64,000 bases of DNA from Bin5 sp965204525 (lineage in GTDB: Bacteria > Chloroflexota > Anaerolineae > Caldilineales > Caldilineaceae), in NCBI GenBank assembly GCA_965204525.1, contig OZ241994.1:3720001-3784000 (forward strand), given 5' to 3'. A model generated the notes under the pieces. It did no database searches. It worked only from the letters and a program-made list of their open reading frames with translations, and had not been told where the DNA came from. Of this stretch, positions 10,054 through 19,700 are shown one piece after another; positions within the stretch are counted from its first letter, which is position 1; every line of letters starts with the position of its first letter. Position numbers and translations under genes: made by a program.

Positions 10054-12009
10054 CTAACCTTGCGGCGGCAATAGAGTATTGACACCATCGAATAGCTTTT
10101 GGAATAGATCGAGTGCGGGCTCAATCGCTTCGACATCACTGAAAAAACTTTCGTGTTCTACGAGATATACCGCAGGTGACAAATGATCAAATTCTGGTCC
10201 GTCAATAGCCACAGATCGGAAGTGCTGCTTGACTTCCTCAAGTACAGGTCTTGGAGGATTATCAGGCTGCGTAGAAGGCAGTTGCTTCTCTCCTTCAAGA
10301 CCGTAACATTTGTTCACAAGATGGGTATATAAGTCCCTGCCGAGCATATCTTCAACGTCAGCCTCTTCCTGCCCCGTAATTTTACTGGCTGTAAAAAGGT
10401 GACCAGCTTCGAGGAGACCAGATTCCTCCAATGCCCGAACCTTGCGCTTGTCTCCGGTGTGAAAATCGGTAAAGATAGCGACATGAAGTTGATTACCAGC
10501 GAACAATGCATTGAAGCTGGCGACTTTGTCGATTCCTCCCACTGGTGTGACCGTCCAGCGGGAATCGAGGCCGACACGTCCTCTTGCGATAAGCTGGCGT
10601 GAGAACCATCTCAGGAAGAGCATGTCTGAGGGACCCTCTACGAGCAAGGAGTGCTCGCCGATGAACAATGACTGGGTAATATCGTATCCGAGCGCCGCAC
10701 GTAGAGGGAAGAGCGTGTCGGCATCAGCACTAAGGACTCTGTCTCCAACTTTCGTACCTACTGATACCCCATTGACCGCCACATCCTCGACAGTACGGAC
10801 ACTGAGAATGTTGTCAGCGTCGATCATGAAGGGAGAGTGCGTTGTATACAGAACCTGATAATTAGGCAACAGCTTTTCCTTGATGTATCGGAGTAGGTCT
10901 CCTTGTGCCTTCCCGTGGAGATTCAGCCCTGGCTCGTCCAGCAAGATGATCAACTTGTCACCATAACTCTGCTCCGTCTGAGAGAACCAGACCAGAAATG
11001 AGAAAAACCACACGAATCCAGCACTCCGTTCATCAAAGCCAACTGTGACACGATGTCGTTGATTCCTCACACGCAAGCTAAAGACGTGACCTTGATCATA
11101 TGGAGAGGGGTCCTGTGGTCTTGCTTCGTCATAGCTGAACTCAACTGCAAGGTCTCGATTCTGAGTCCAGTACCGGAAAATCTCGTCGCTTAGGCGGTTC
11201 GAAACGCCTTCCAATCGAGCCTTAAGTTCCTCAAAATATCCTGCCTCCTGCAATTCCTTGACGTCAGTACCCGCGAGATTCAAGAGCGCAAGGAAATATT
11301 CTTCGCCTTCAGCTAAGTCGGCTTCGTTTTCTACCTTGGCCGAGATGTGCTCTACTGGAACCCTGCCCGGAAGGGTTCCATATGTAGGGAAATATAGGAA
11401 ACGAGGAAGTCTACTCTGTAGCAGCGACTGGACTACTCTTCGTGGATCGTCGTTGGGGAAGTGTTGCTCAATGTACTCCAGAAGGCGAGCCTCTCCGTGT
11501 GTCGGTTTCTGCCTGGATGTTAGATAGGAACGTAGGTCTGCAAGACTAGAGCATGCGAGGATACGTTGCTTGGCTTTTTCGGTAAGGTTCGCAATCTGAG
11601 AAGTGAGGAAGGGAATAGTCTGTGTGGTGTCCAAGTTGATCCGCCATGTAGTTTGGTTTTCGTACCCTCGGCTGATTGTCACGATCGGATTTGTAATGGC
11701 GGATGGCCCTACTAGGCGAGCGACGGCCGCGAGGTCGTCTTCAGAGAGTTCCCAATTCGTAGTGAGCACGGCCCTCGCAGACGGGTCATCTCCATCAGCC
11801 TCGTGGAGACGCCGTCGTGGGTATTCCATTAGTCTATTGAACTGCCTCTCTGAGTCCTCAACGGGATTGAGGCGGCGGAGAGCCTGCAACAAGGCTGTCT
11901 TACCAGACTCATTCTTACCTGCGAGACATGTGAGGTCACGGATGGAGAACTCCTCAGAGTCGTCAATGCATTTGTAATTTTGGACTCGAATAGAAACCAG
12001 TTTCATCAA
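10054..12009 (-). CDS. OLD-like ATPase with C-terminal TOPRIM nuclease domain
   Basis: 651 aa. The N-terminus is an SMC/RecF-like ABC ATPase half: Walker A GKNESGKT at about 31-38, Walker B LIILLDEPGLNLH in the middle, and a TTHSPFMID switch. The C-terminal third has the TOPRIM signature LLVEGPSDMLFLRW and an acidic FTDFHTGDK segment expected to bind metal. Such OLD-family (overcoming lysogenization defect) proteins are nucleases often linked to phage defence. Here the gene sits inside the restriction operon between hsdS and hsdR (12-bp gap to hsdS), so it is probably co-expressed and may add a second layer of defence. Substrate unknown. Confidence 0.88.
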   Translation of the reverse strand: MMKLVSIRVQNYKCIDDSEEFSIRDLTCLAGKNESGKTALLQALRRLNPVEDSERQFNRLMEYPRRRLHEADGDDPSARAVLTTNWELSEDDLAAVARLVGPSAITNPIVTISRGYENQTTWRINLDTTQTIPFLTSQIANLTEKAKQRILACSSLADLRSYLTSRQKPTHGEARLLEYIEQHFPNDDPRRVVQSLLQSRLPRFLYFPTYGTLPGRVPVEHISAKVENEADLAEGEEYFLALLNLAGTDVKELQEAGYFEELKARLEGVSNRLSDEIFRYWTQNRDLAVEFSYDEARPQDPSPYDQGHVFSLRVRNQRHRVTVGFDERSAGFVWFFSFLVWFSQTEQSYGDKLIILLDEPGLNLHGKAQGDLLRYIKEKLLPNYQVLYTTHSPFMIDADNILSVRTVEDVAVNGVSVGTKVGDRVLSADADTLFPLRAALGYDITQSLFIGEHSLLVEGPSDMLFLRWFSRQLIARGRVGLDSRWTVTPVGGIDKVASFNALFAGNQLHVAIFTDFHTGDKRKVRALEESGLLEAGHLFTASKITGQEEADVEDMLGRDLYTHLVNKCYGLEGEKQLPSTQPDNPPRPVLEEVKQHFRSVAIDGPEFDHLSPAVYLVEHESFFSDVEAIEPALDLFQKLFDGVNTLLPPQG

Positions 12010-12021
12010 CCGCCCTCCAGA

Positions 12022-13281
12022 TCAGTGCTTGTCTGTCCTTGAGGATACCCGCATCCGGCCTGTCAGCAGCGCGTCGGCGGCCGATGCCTTCAGTGACTGC
12101 AACTCCTCCCTCTCATTGCGGGTCTGTTTTATCGCCTCGTCTATGCTGTCCAGCATGGCGGTAATCGCCCTCTGCTCGGCTACAGGGGGCTTTGGCGAGC
12201 GCATCCCCTCAATGAGTGCACAGTTGAGCGCGTCCTGGTTCGATCCTTGCCCAAGAGCACGTATGACAGAATAGTTGTGCCTAGCCCAAGCAAAGAAGAA
12301 TTCAAGGCTGAAGTCTTCGTCCGCTCCGTATACAGCTGCGAAGTTTTGGTTGATTGCCGCATCAAATCCAAGGCGTGCAGTCATGCCGCGAGTCTTTCCT
12401 TGTCCAATCATGGCAATCAGCACAGAGCCTTTGGGAACAACGACAGCCCCTGCCGTGACTGCCTGAGACGTGATGAACTCGTCCGGCTCCACTATGAAGA
12501 CATCATTTACCTGCCCAGTCTTGACAAACGGAACTTCATCGACTTGCCAATAATCTAACCGCGCTCGCGACGGGGTGGTCCCATTACGCACCTCCGCCAC
12601 CTCCCCAAGTCGCACGACCTCCCAGCATGCCGGGATCGTCCCGACGCCCGGAGCTTCCTTCCATTCCGTGTGCCAGCCGGGGACGCCCCGCATGAGCAGT
12701 TCGTGGAGCAGGGAGTCGCGCAGCTGCTCCGTGGTGGCGATTACGGCCTCGGTGCGTTCGATGGCGACGTCGATGGAGTCCAGCACGGCGACGATGGCCC
12801 GCTGCTCGGGCAAGGGAGGGAGGAGTATGGAGAGGGAAGTTACATCCTCTCTCGTGACTCCTTGGATGGTGGTGCCGCGTTTCCTCCGTTGCAATGACGG
12901 TCCTAATCGCAGCAGAACTCTGCATAGGTAATCTGGCTCTACTCGGCCGTTTGCGACGAGACGTGTTATGTCCTGGCTTGCACCCATGATCTCCGTAGCC
13001 ATACCAACAAGACCAACAGCCGTCCTTGTAGCCAGCAACAAGGCGCCAGGTTCGCAGACTGCTGTGTCACCGGAATAGAGACCTTCGGCAGTTAGGAAGG
13101 AACGGGCGTTTGAACTCCCAATATGGAGCTCCGTCAAGTCGGCGCCTGTTACGAAGGGAATGTCACCATTCCAATACTCAGGACGGCTCTTACGCGGAGT
13201 CCCGCCTTGACTCATCTCCGCCACATCTCCCAACTGCAACTGCAGCCAGCCGGCCGGGGTTTTCTCTTTGCCAGTCGACAT
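12022..13281 (-). CDS. hsdS: Type I restriction-modification specificity subunit, two TRDs
   Basis: 419 aa with two target-recognition domains. Each starts with the usual W-x-LGxVA motif and a GGTP/GTTP turn (residues 12-40 and about 218-250) and is followed by a conserved helical spacer (LPPLPEQRAIVAVLDSID and VAEQRAITAMLDSID). It reads a bipartite DNA site and positions HsdM and HsdR. It lies upstream of the OLD-like gene and far from hsdM; a second, half-length S gene precedes hsdM. Confidence 0.95.
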   Translation of the reverse strand: MSTGKEKTPAGWLQLQLGDVAEMSQGGTPRKSRPEYWNGDIPFVTGADLTELHIGSSNARSFLTAEGLYSGDTAVCEPGALLLATRTAVGLVGMATEIMGASQDITRLVANGRVEPDYLCRVLLRLGPSLQRRKRGTTIQGVTREDVTSLSILLPPLPEQRAIVAVLDSIDVAIERTEAVIATTEQLRDSLLHELLMRGVPGWHTEWKEAPGVGTIPACWEVVRLGEVAEVRNGTTPSRARLDYWQVDEVPFVKTGQVNDVFIVEPDEFITSQAVTAGAVVVPKGSVLIAMIGQGKTRGMTARLGFDAAINQNFAAVYGADEDFSLEFFFAWARHNYSVIRALGQGSNQDALNCALIEGMRSPKPPVAEQRAITAMLDSIDEAIKQTRNEREELQSLKASAADALLTGRMRVSSRTDKH

Positions 13282-13290
13282 TGAGCGTTT

Positions 13291-13575
13291 CTATTTGCCT
13301 CTCTTGCTGTTAACCGTGGCGACCAAGAGTACCCCTATCATGAAAGGAAATATCCCAGTCAATGTTAACGGTATTTCAGTGCCCATAAGTGGGAACACGA
13401 TTATGACTGCTAGCATGATGAATGCCATCAGCCAAGCGAGGATCGCACCTGTCGACAGGTCCAAAGCAACAAGGGCTTGACGTAGCTGCCGGCGGAATAC
13501 CCAAATCAACCCGGATGCCAGAAGCGTGGCAATCACTCCTATAGCTATGGCAACCAGCATTTCGTTTATGGTCAT
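13291..13575 (-). CDS. Small membrane protein, three predicted helices
   Basis: 94 aa, not recognised. Hydrophobic segments at about residues 5-26, 43-63 and 68-88 are separated by a basic loop (FRRQLRQ), with a basic C-terminus (NSKRGK). The ATG overlaps the stop of a possible 50-aa ORF (ATGA), and the gene ends 9 bp before hsdS, so it is embedded in the restriction operon. A membrane effector role is conceivable, but nothing in the sequence proves it. Confidence 0.65.
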   Translation of the reverse strand: MTINEMLVAIAIGVIATLLASGLIWVFRRQLRQALVALDLSTGAILAWLMAFIMLAVIIVFPLMGTEIPLTLTGIFPFMIGVLLVATVNSKRGK

Positions 13576-13724
13576 GATTTTCGTCCGTTATAGCTCCCTG
13601 ATACTGCAAGACAATTGTTTGACTCCAACATTCGCCGCTCAACGACCGGGACATGCTCATTCAGCCGTTCGCGCTCCGCTAGAGACCCGCCGCTAGTCTT
13701 CGGGTATCGCACCTTACTGGCCAT
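13572..13724 (-). CDS. Possible 50-aa coupled ORF
   Basis: An ORF starting MASKVRYPKTSGGSLAERER begins inside the last codons of the DUF2442 gene (11-bp overlap), and its TGA overlaps the ATG of the small membrane protein. This chain of overlaps suggests translational coupling, but the ribosome site is weak and no family is recognised. It could equally be spacer. Confidence 0.3.
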   Translation of the reverse strand: MASKVRYPKTSGGSLAERERLNEHVPVVERRMLESNNCLAVSGSYNGRKS

Positions 13725-14082
13725 CAGACCGTCTCTTTTGTTCCTCCTCGTAGGCAGTGAGCTCAAGCAACGTAAGCCCGCGTCCCTCACGCTTCGCCGC
13801 AAGCCATTGCTGGAAGGAGCTGTGGCTTTCCCCCGACTTTCGACCTGCGAGCAGGCCCTCTACGCTGATGTCCTCGTCAAGGTCCGGCCAGTGAATCCCT
13901 TGCCCACCGCCAATCAACTCCCAATTGCTTCTCTCCTCTGGCGTTGCGTGCACCAGGCGGGGATGCCAGGCCAAGGGGACCGCAATGGTCCTTCCGTCCG
14001 ACAACTCGGCGGTAAGGGTATCCTCGGTCACCGCAATAGTCATGGCCTCCGGCACACTGACCTCAGTCGTTGAAACGTACAT
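13714..14082 (-). CDS. DUF2442 protein
   Basis: 122 aa. Residues 20-85 show the DUF2442 pattern: a beta-rich part (LSDGRTIAVPLAWHPRL), then WELIGGGQGIHWPDLDEDIS and VEGLLAGR. The C-terminus is charged. Its start overlaps the DUF4160 gene by 20 bp. DUF4160 and DUF2442 genes commonly occur as adjacent pairs and are suspected toxin-antitoxin modules; the pair here is carried inside the restriction operon. Which partner would be toxic is not known. Confidence 0.85.
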   Translation of the reverse strand: MYVSTTEVSVPEAMTIAVTEDTLTAELSDGRTIAVPLAWHPRLVHATPEERSNWELIGGGQGIHWPDLDEDISVEGLLAGRKSGESHSSFQQWLAAKREGRGLTLLELTAYEEEQKRRSDGQ

Positions 14083-14299
14083 TCCACTCTCCTAGGAACG
14101 AAGTCTGGTTTTCCTCTATGATGCGCTCTACCCGGCGCAACTCCGGGCGGCTCAAGCCCCCGCTGCGCTCCAGCGTTACGGGGTTCAGCCAGAACTTGGC
14201 GATGTGGTTGTCGCGCTGTACGTGTACGTGAGGAGGCTCTCCCCGGTCGCCGAGGTAGAAGAAAAATCGAAACGGCCCCTCTCTCAATAGCGTCGGCAT
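14063..14299 (-). CDS. DUF4160 protein, partner of DUF2442
   Basis: 78 aa of normal family length. Hallmarks are FRFFFYLGDRGEPPHVHV near the N-terminus (the EPPHVHV stretch is diagnostic), KFWLNPV in the middle and a C-terminal helix ending LGEWNVRF. It starts 14 bp after the hsdM stop and overlaps the next gene, so it is a member of the same transcript. Confidence 0.87.
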   Translation of the reverse strand: MPTLLREGPFRFFFYLGDRGEPPHVHVQRDNHIAKFWLNPVTLERSGGLSRPELRRVERIIEENQTSFLGEWNVRFND

Positions 14300-14313
14300 C
14301 TCTTCATCGCCAC

Positions 14314-15843
14314 CTATCGGATGTAGCCCATCTCCGCGAGCAACGAGTCCATCCTTGCAACCGCCTCTTCCCGCCGCCGCTCCGCTTCACGAAGCTGAGC
14401 CAGTGCATTATCGACGCTCATCACTTCCACTGGTTCAGTCGTGTCCACATAGCGGCTGATGTTCAGGTTGAAGTTGTTGTCCCGTATCTCTTCCAAGTCC
14501 GCGACATGGGCGAAGCGGTCCACATCTCTGAAGGATCTGTACGTCTCAACTATCTTGTCGATGTGCTCCTGGTCGAGATAGTTGCGGGCCTTGCCCTGCC
14601 GGAAACAGCCCTCCTGGGCGGCGTCCACGAACAGCAACTTGTCCCGTCTCTCTGCCGGTTTAGCCTTGTTCAACAGGCATATAGCCACAGGAATGCTGGC
14701 CCCTGAGAAGAGATTGGGAGGCAGTCCGATGACTGCCTCGAACAGGTCGGCCTCTACGATCCCCTTGCGTATCTTTCCTTCCGCGCCGCCTCGGAACAGG
14801 ATGCCGTGGGGCATCACGACCCCTACCATACCTTGGACGTTGGTCACCGCCAGCATATGCAGCAGGAAAGCGAGGTCGCCCCGCGTCCTGGGCGGAATGG
14901 CACCGTAGCGGTCAAAGCGATGGTGCGGGTCGTTGGGCGCGAAGTCATGGCCCCAGTTCTTGAGGCTGAAGGGCGGATTGGCGATAACGCGGTCGTAGGA
15001 AAGGAGTCGTCCCGACTGATCGATGAGGCCCGGCTCGGCTATCACGTCACCTGCCTCCAGCCGACTGGCACGCAGACCATGGAGGAGCAGGTTGAGCTTG
15101 CCGATGGCCAGCGTTCCCAGGTTGCGTTCCTGGCCGTGAAGCGCGAGATTGCGGAGGTCTCCGCCCTGTTCCCGCACGTACTGCGCCGCATAGATGAGCA
15201 TACCTCCGGAGCCCGCCGTCGGGTCGCAGATGCGCATCCCCTCGCGGGGTTGGAGCAACTCGATGAGGAGCCGGACCACGGGGCGGGGTGTGTAGAACTC
15301 CCCGCCCTTCTTGCCGGCGTCATCGGCGAACTGGTTGATCAGGTACTCGTAGGCGTCGCCCAGAACGTTGCCTCCGCCCGCTGCGTCCTCTCGCAGGTTC
15401 TCGTCGCGCAGGTCCAGGTCGCCGAAATGGTTCAGCAGGCTGCGGATGATGCGCTCGCGGTTGGCAGGGCTCCCCAACTTCGATTCGTCATTCCAGTTGG
15501 TGGCGGCCAACACGCCGTCCAATCTGGGGGTGTTGGCATCCTCGATGTCGTGGCTGGCCACGTTTAGAGCCTCTCCCAGATTCATGGAAGAGGAGGCAAT
15601 GGCCTCCCAACGAGCTGACTCCGGGACGAAGAACTCGTGCTCGTCACGATCGGTGAGGGCCACGTCGCGGGCAACGCCATCGGCAACGGCGTTCTCGACC
15701 TCTTCGCCGAACCGGTCGGAGAGACGTTTCAGGAAGAGAATGGAAAAAATGTAGTTCTTGTAGTCGGCGGCGTCGATCTGTCCGCGCAAGACGTCGGCGG
15801 CTTGCCACAGCTTCGATTCCAACTCTTGTCTGCTTAGCGTCAT
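14314..15843 (-). CDS. hsdM: Type I restriction-modification DNA methylase, M subunit
   Basis: 509 aa. The N-terminal HsdM helical domain (LWQAADVLRGQID) is followed by an N6-adenine methyltransferase: motif I DPTAGSGG (207-214) binds S-adenosylmethionine and motif IV NPPF (289-292) is catalytic. The C-terminal coiled coil (AQLREAERRREEAVARM) contacts HsdS. The ATG overlaps the stop of the half-length S gene by 4 bp. Complete and presumably active. Confidence 0.96.
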   Translation of the reverse strand: MTLSRQELESKLWQAADVLRGQIDAADYKNYIFSILFLKRLSDRFGEEVENAVADGVARDVALTDRDEHEFFVPESARWEAIASSSMNLGEALNVASHDIEDANTPRLDGVLAATNWNDESKLGSPANRERIIRSLLNHFGDLDLRDENLREDAAGGGNVLGDAYEYLINQFADDAGKKGGEFYTPRPVVRLLIELLQPREGMRICDPTAGSGGMLIYAAQYVREQGGDLRNLALHGQERNLGTLAIGKLNLLLHGLRASRLEAGDVIAEPGLIDQSGRLLSYDRVIANPPFSLKNWGHDFAPNDPHHRFDRYGAIPPRTRGDLAFLLHMLAVTNVQGMVGVVMPHGILFRGGAEGKIRKGIVEADLFEAVIGLPPNLFSGASIPVAICLLNKAKPAERRDKLLFVDAAQEGCFRQGKARNYLDQEHIDKIVETYRSFRDVDRFAHVADLEEIRDNNFNLNISRYVDTTEPVEVMSVDNALAQLREAERRREEAVARMDSLLAEMGYIR

Positions 15844-16460
15844 AAGCTTCTCCCCAAAGTTGCAGATGCGGCCCCGTGTGCTAACTCATGTATCACCGCG
15901 TCACGGAGTACCTCGCGGCGCAGCCGTGCGGCTTCAATCGTTGATTCATACGCCTCTTCCGACGCTTCCACGAGTCGGGCCACAGCATCAAGGTCACGCG
16001 GCGACGGCACGGGCACCTGGACCTCTCCCAAGTTCTTGGCTGAGAGTGACTTGAGAGTGGCACTCGCCGTCATCCGCTTGGCGATCTGCGTCCGGCCAAG
16101 GGATGAAGTGAGGTAGTACCAAAGCCAGTGCCCCATACCGGATTCCGGTTGTTTCGCCCGCACCACCACCAGCGTAACGCCCGCGACCGTCCTCGATACC
16201 TCCGGCGGTACGAGGGCAACCTGGGTGGACGCTGTACGCGCCGTCACCAGCAGGTCGAAGGGCCGCAGCAGGTGGCGTTCAATACGGACGTCCTGAATGA
16301 GCCCAATCTCGTTGAGGCCAGTGAGGTCCAGCCAGCCGTCGTCGCGCACGTCGCCGCTCTCAACGATCCGTAACATCCATTCTCCGCTACGTGCGCCAAC
16401 ACCGTGCCCGGCCCGGGCAATGCCCTGAAATACGTTGGCCAGCTTCTTCACTGTGTGCAT
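15840..16460 (-). CDS. Half-length specificity subunit with a single TRD
   Basis: 206 aa. It resembles one target-recognition domain of HsdS plus the following spacer helix: an N-terminal LANVFQGIARAG start, a central DLLVTARTASTQVALVP strand region, VPVPSPRDLDAVARLVEASE like the spacer of HsdS proteins, then a long helix. Half-size S proteins can dimerise and act as specificity subunits for palindromic sites. It is the first gene of the operon and overlaps hsdM by 4 bp, so it should be made in step with the methylase. Whether it works alone or competes with the full HsdS is open. Confidence 0.75.
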   Translation of the reverse strand: MHTVKKLANVFQGIARAGHGVGARSGEWMLRIVESGDVRDDGWLDLTGLNEIGLIQDVRIERHLLRPFDLLVTARTASTQVALVPPEVSRTVAGVTLVVVRAKQPESGMGHWLWYYLTSSLGRTQIAKRMTASATLKSLSAKNLGEVQVPVPSPRDLDAVARLVEASEEAYESTIEAARLRREVLRDAVIHELAHGAASATLGRSL

Positions 16461-16496
16461 AATTGAATCCTATCACATTGCAGTGCTTTTGTAAAT

Positions 16497-16526
16497 TTGC
16501 AACACTAGGCCGTGTTATGATATAAT
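16497..16526 (+). promoter_or_regulatory. Predicted promoter of the AlbA_2 gene
   Basis: TTGCAA (16497-16502), an 18-bp spacer and a perfect TATAAT (16521-16526) face the 1012-aa gene, with a leader of over 200 nt before its ATG. It lies just upstream of the divergent restriction operon, so both may be controlled from here. Confidence 0.55.
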
Positions 16527-16541
16527 TGTTTGGTATCATAA
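16515..16541. promoter_or_regulatory. Inverted repeat overlapping the divergent promoter region
   Basis: TTATGATA (16515-16522) and TATCATAA (16534-16541) form a perfect 8-bp inverted repeat with an 11-nt spacer; the left arm covers the start of the TATAAT box. This is a typical repressor operator layout. No regulator gene is evident next to it. Confidence 0.45.
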
Positions 16542-16744
16542 TCGATTTTGAATGATGCGCCAAATTCTGATTGGTTTAAAAGACGGCAATTCATGCAGGC
16601 AACGACCCGCGCCGCGGCGACCGCGTTCCAAGCGGTGCCGCGGGCGGCAAAACGACGAGGCCGCTCTGGAAGCGCTCTCACCAACACACGCTGCGCGCCT
16701 ACCTACAAGAACTGGCCGTAGCATATGCAGATTCGGAGATTAGC

Positions 16745-19700
16745 ATGACAGAAAACATTGATATTGCATCGCTACTTAAACGCCCAGAAGGAGAGACACT
16801 TGACTTCAAGGCGACTAATTACAACCTGTCGGACAAAAAAAGTAAACGGAGCTTCGCCAAGGACCTCGCAAGTCTTGCAAACACCCCCAGAGACGGAGAT
16901 GCGTACTTGATTCTGGGGGTTAAGGAACAGATCGATGGTATCGAACTATGCGGTATCGACGTTGACAAGCCTGTCGATGACGCCCAGCTGCAGAGCGTGG
17001 CGGCTAGCTTTCTGGATCACTGTCCTCGCTTCCTGTATCAGGTTGTCCGGCACGATGATGTTCTTCTGGGATTGATCAACATTCGCAAAGGCCGACGCCC
17101 GGTAGTGCCAAAGAAGACGGAGAGGGATGGGGCTGGAAGCGACCTTATCAAAGATACGATTTACTTTAGACACGGGTCTCAGAACGTCGCTGCTTCGATG
17201 GAGGAACAAGAATATATATGGGGTTGGTTTCTTGATAAAATCAGCCCGGCCGATTTTAGTGCTCTTTCCGGCGAGAAGAACGCGTCTCCACGCAACAGTC
17301 TTGATGCCGATGCGTTGCTTCTCGGTCCGGTCCAAGCGCTTGACCTCACATCCGATGTCGAGGACGCCGCCCAAAGTTTTTCATCTGGTGATCTGGCAAA
17401 CGCCGCGGCCGGCTATGCGAGGGTTGCCGAGAAACTCCGTGAGCGGTTTCCGGGACATGCTGATCGATTTGAGGAACTGCATGCTACGACTTTGAAGGAG
17501 GCCGGAAAACCGGACGAGAGCCATGACCTACTGATGGAACTCGCCATTCGTGAACTTTTTGAGCGACCTGAACCACGACTTTCCCCAACTGTGAGGCGTG
17601 CTCTTGAAGAATTAAAAGACGAAGTCGACGAAGTCAGACGGACGCGGGGTGGAGCCCTCATCTACTTTGGAATGTGTCACGAGGATACTCGGGCACTTCA
17701 AAAGCTTGCAGATTGCTTCGACAGTCTGGATTCGAGCGATGAGTACGCGCCCTTCATTGCGGTGCTTCTTACGGAGGCTGCGCTTGCTACCAGTGACTTT
17801 CAAACCGTGTTAGACCGTCGTGAGTCTCTGCAGAAGGCGGGAAGCAGAGGTAACAATTCAATTGAATTGCGGGTGCGTGCCGCGTTAGGTGATGTCGGTG
17901 TGGAAGAGATCTGGCCCAATCTCATTAGAGAGGCCGAAGCCCTAAAATTTCCGGCCCCTGAAGGGACTTACGTTTGCCTTCGGGGTGCTCGGTGGTGTGC
18001 GTTGAAGGGACAGATGGACAAGGCCGAGTCTCTCTACCGCTTAGCGATGAAGCTCGGTTCAGAGGCGGGGCTCGACTTGGATGTCGAGAACGCCCTCTGG
18101 TCCCTCAATATCATCTATGCTCTTGACTTTCCCGCGGTAGACTTCTTTGAAACGCACGATTTAGCGCTGTCCATTGAAGGATCGCACTCATACGTGAAGA
18201 CAAACTCACGAACACCGTTGCATTCGTTTCAATACACTGCAATTGGGAAATTGCCCGACGCACGTCTGTGGACACAATACTGGTTACTTGAGTCCATACG
18301 CAGTGGATGCCTCCGGGACGAACGTGAAGCGCACGCGAACCTAGCACGGATTTTCGACCAGGCTAACGAACCTCTTCTAGCTCTTGAACATGCTGTCCTC
18401 GGCGGTTCACAGGAACTCGTCAGGGAGCTGGTTCCTAAAATCAGCGAATGGCCGGAGTTTCTCGCCAACACGGTTGGCAGTGATGCGCCTTGGGTACGAA
18501 GAGCGGCCTTCTTAGCTCTCGAAAGTGTCGGCGACTTTTCACCTCCCGAGGTGGCGCGCGAGCTTGTTTCTGGGCTTCTATGTCGGCTCCGCATCGACTC
18601 AGATGACGAACAAGAGGTTCCGATCTTACTCAATGCACTCGGGGCGATCATCCTGGAGGCCACTGACTATGACCTTGAACAACTCATACCTATTCTTGAG
18701 CAGGCAGCTGAACATGAGCCCGATAAGTACCGGCTTACCGATCCAGGCGTAATGGCTATAGCTGCGCGTTTATATCGGTTCCGGCCCTCATTCAGGCAGC
18801 AGGCCGCCTCGATTCTCGGAGAAATGGCGGTCGGCGCCCACACGGGCGAGTGGGCTTGGGCGCTCGAGGCGTGTGGAGACGACAAGAGGGATCTCATCGA
18901 GGCATTTGAGCGAGTCGCTGAACGTGAGAATCTCGATCCCGCTAGACCATTGTCCGACTTAGGACATCTGACTGCTGCTACACGTACGTTCTGGTCGCAA
19001 CGGATGCAGTCCGTTGCTGAACGTCCTTTAGGAGAGCGTTCTGGACATGCCTTTGGCATTAGGTGCGACATCCCCGTCGCATTTCTTCGGGAGCAGGATA
19101 CGGCAGATGTTCTTCGGTACGTTGAAAAGTTGGTTGCGATTGGCACCGCCGAAAACGAGAAGATTATCGATCGAACTGCCGCGCTTGGCGCGGCGGCCCA
19201 AGCCATAGATGTGCTTGCAGACGAGGAAAAGGGGCAAATCTTCGGGCGTGTCCGACCACTTGTAGAACAGCCGGTCTGTATTTCCGAACTGGATCGTTAT
19301 TTCGCCAGTACTCAGCACCCGCTCAGTCGTAGCCGGATAAACTTCGGAAGCGCAACTAATGTGCAAGAAACGGCTGGATGGCTATTAGGGCGCGCGGCAG
19401 CAAGTCCAGAAGAATGTTCCTTCATGGAGGAGGTGGCTGCGGAGTGGATTTGGTCGGATGAACCGGAACTCCAGCAAACCGGGGCCTCGATCCTCACCCT
19501 GCCGAACTTTTCTTCCTGTAAGATCCAATGTGTTGAGCTAGCCAAGCACAAGAATCCATTGGTCCGCAGCGTAGCGGTCCGGGCTGCTGTCACTCAATCG
19601 AATCTAGATGCAACCGCGCTCGAACAGTTGGCATCTGATCCGGACCGAAGGGTGCGAATAGAAGTCGCGCAAGCCCTCCAGTCTGTCCGCGCGAAGGCCC

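Noticed and set aside
16552..16743. 63-codon ORF in the leader of the AlbA_2 gene
   Set aside because: Composition is that of a random GC-rich frame; the ATG at 16745 has its own ribosome site and matches the domain start.
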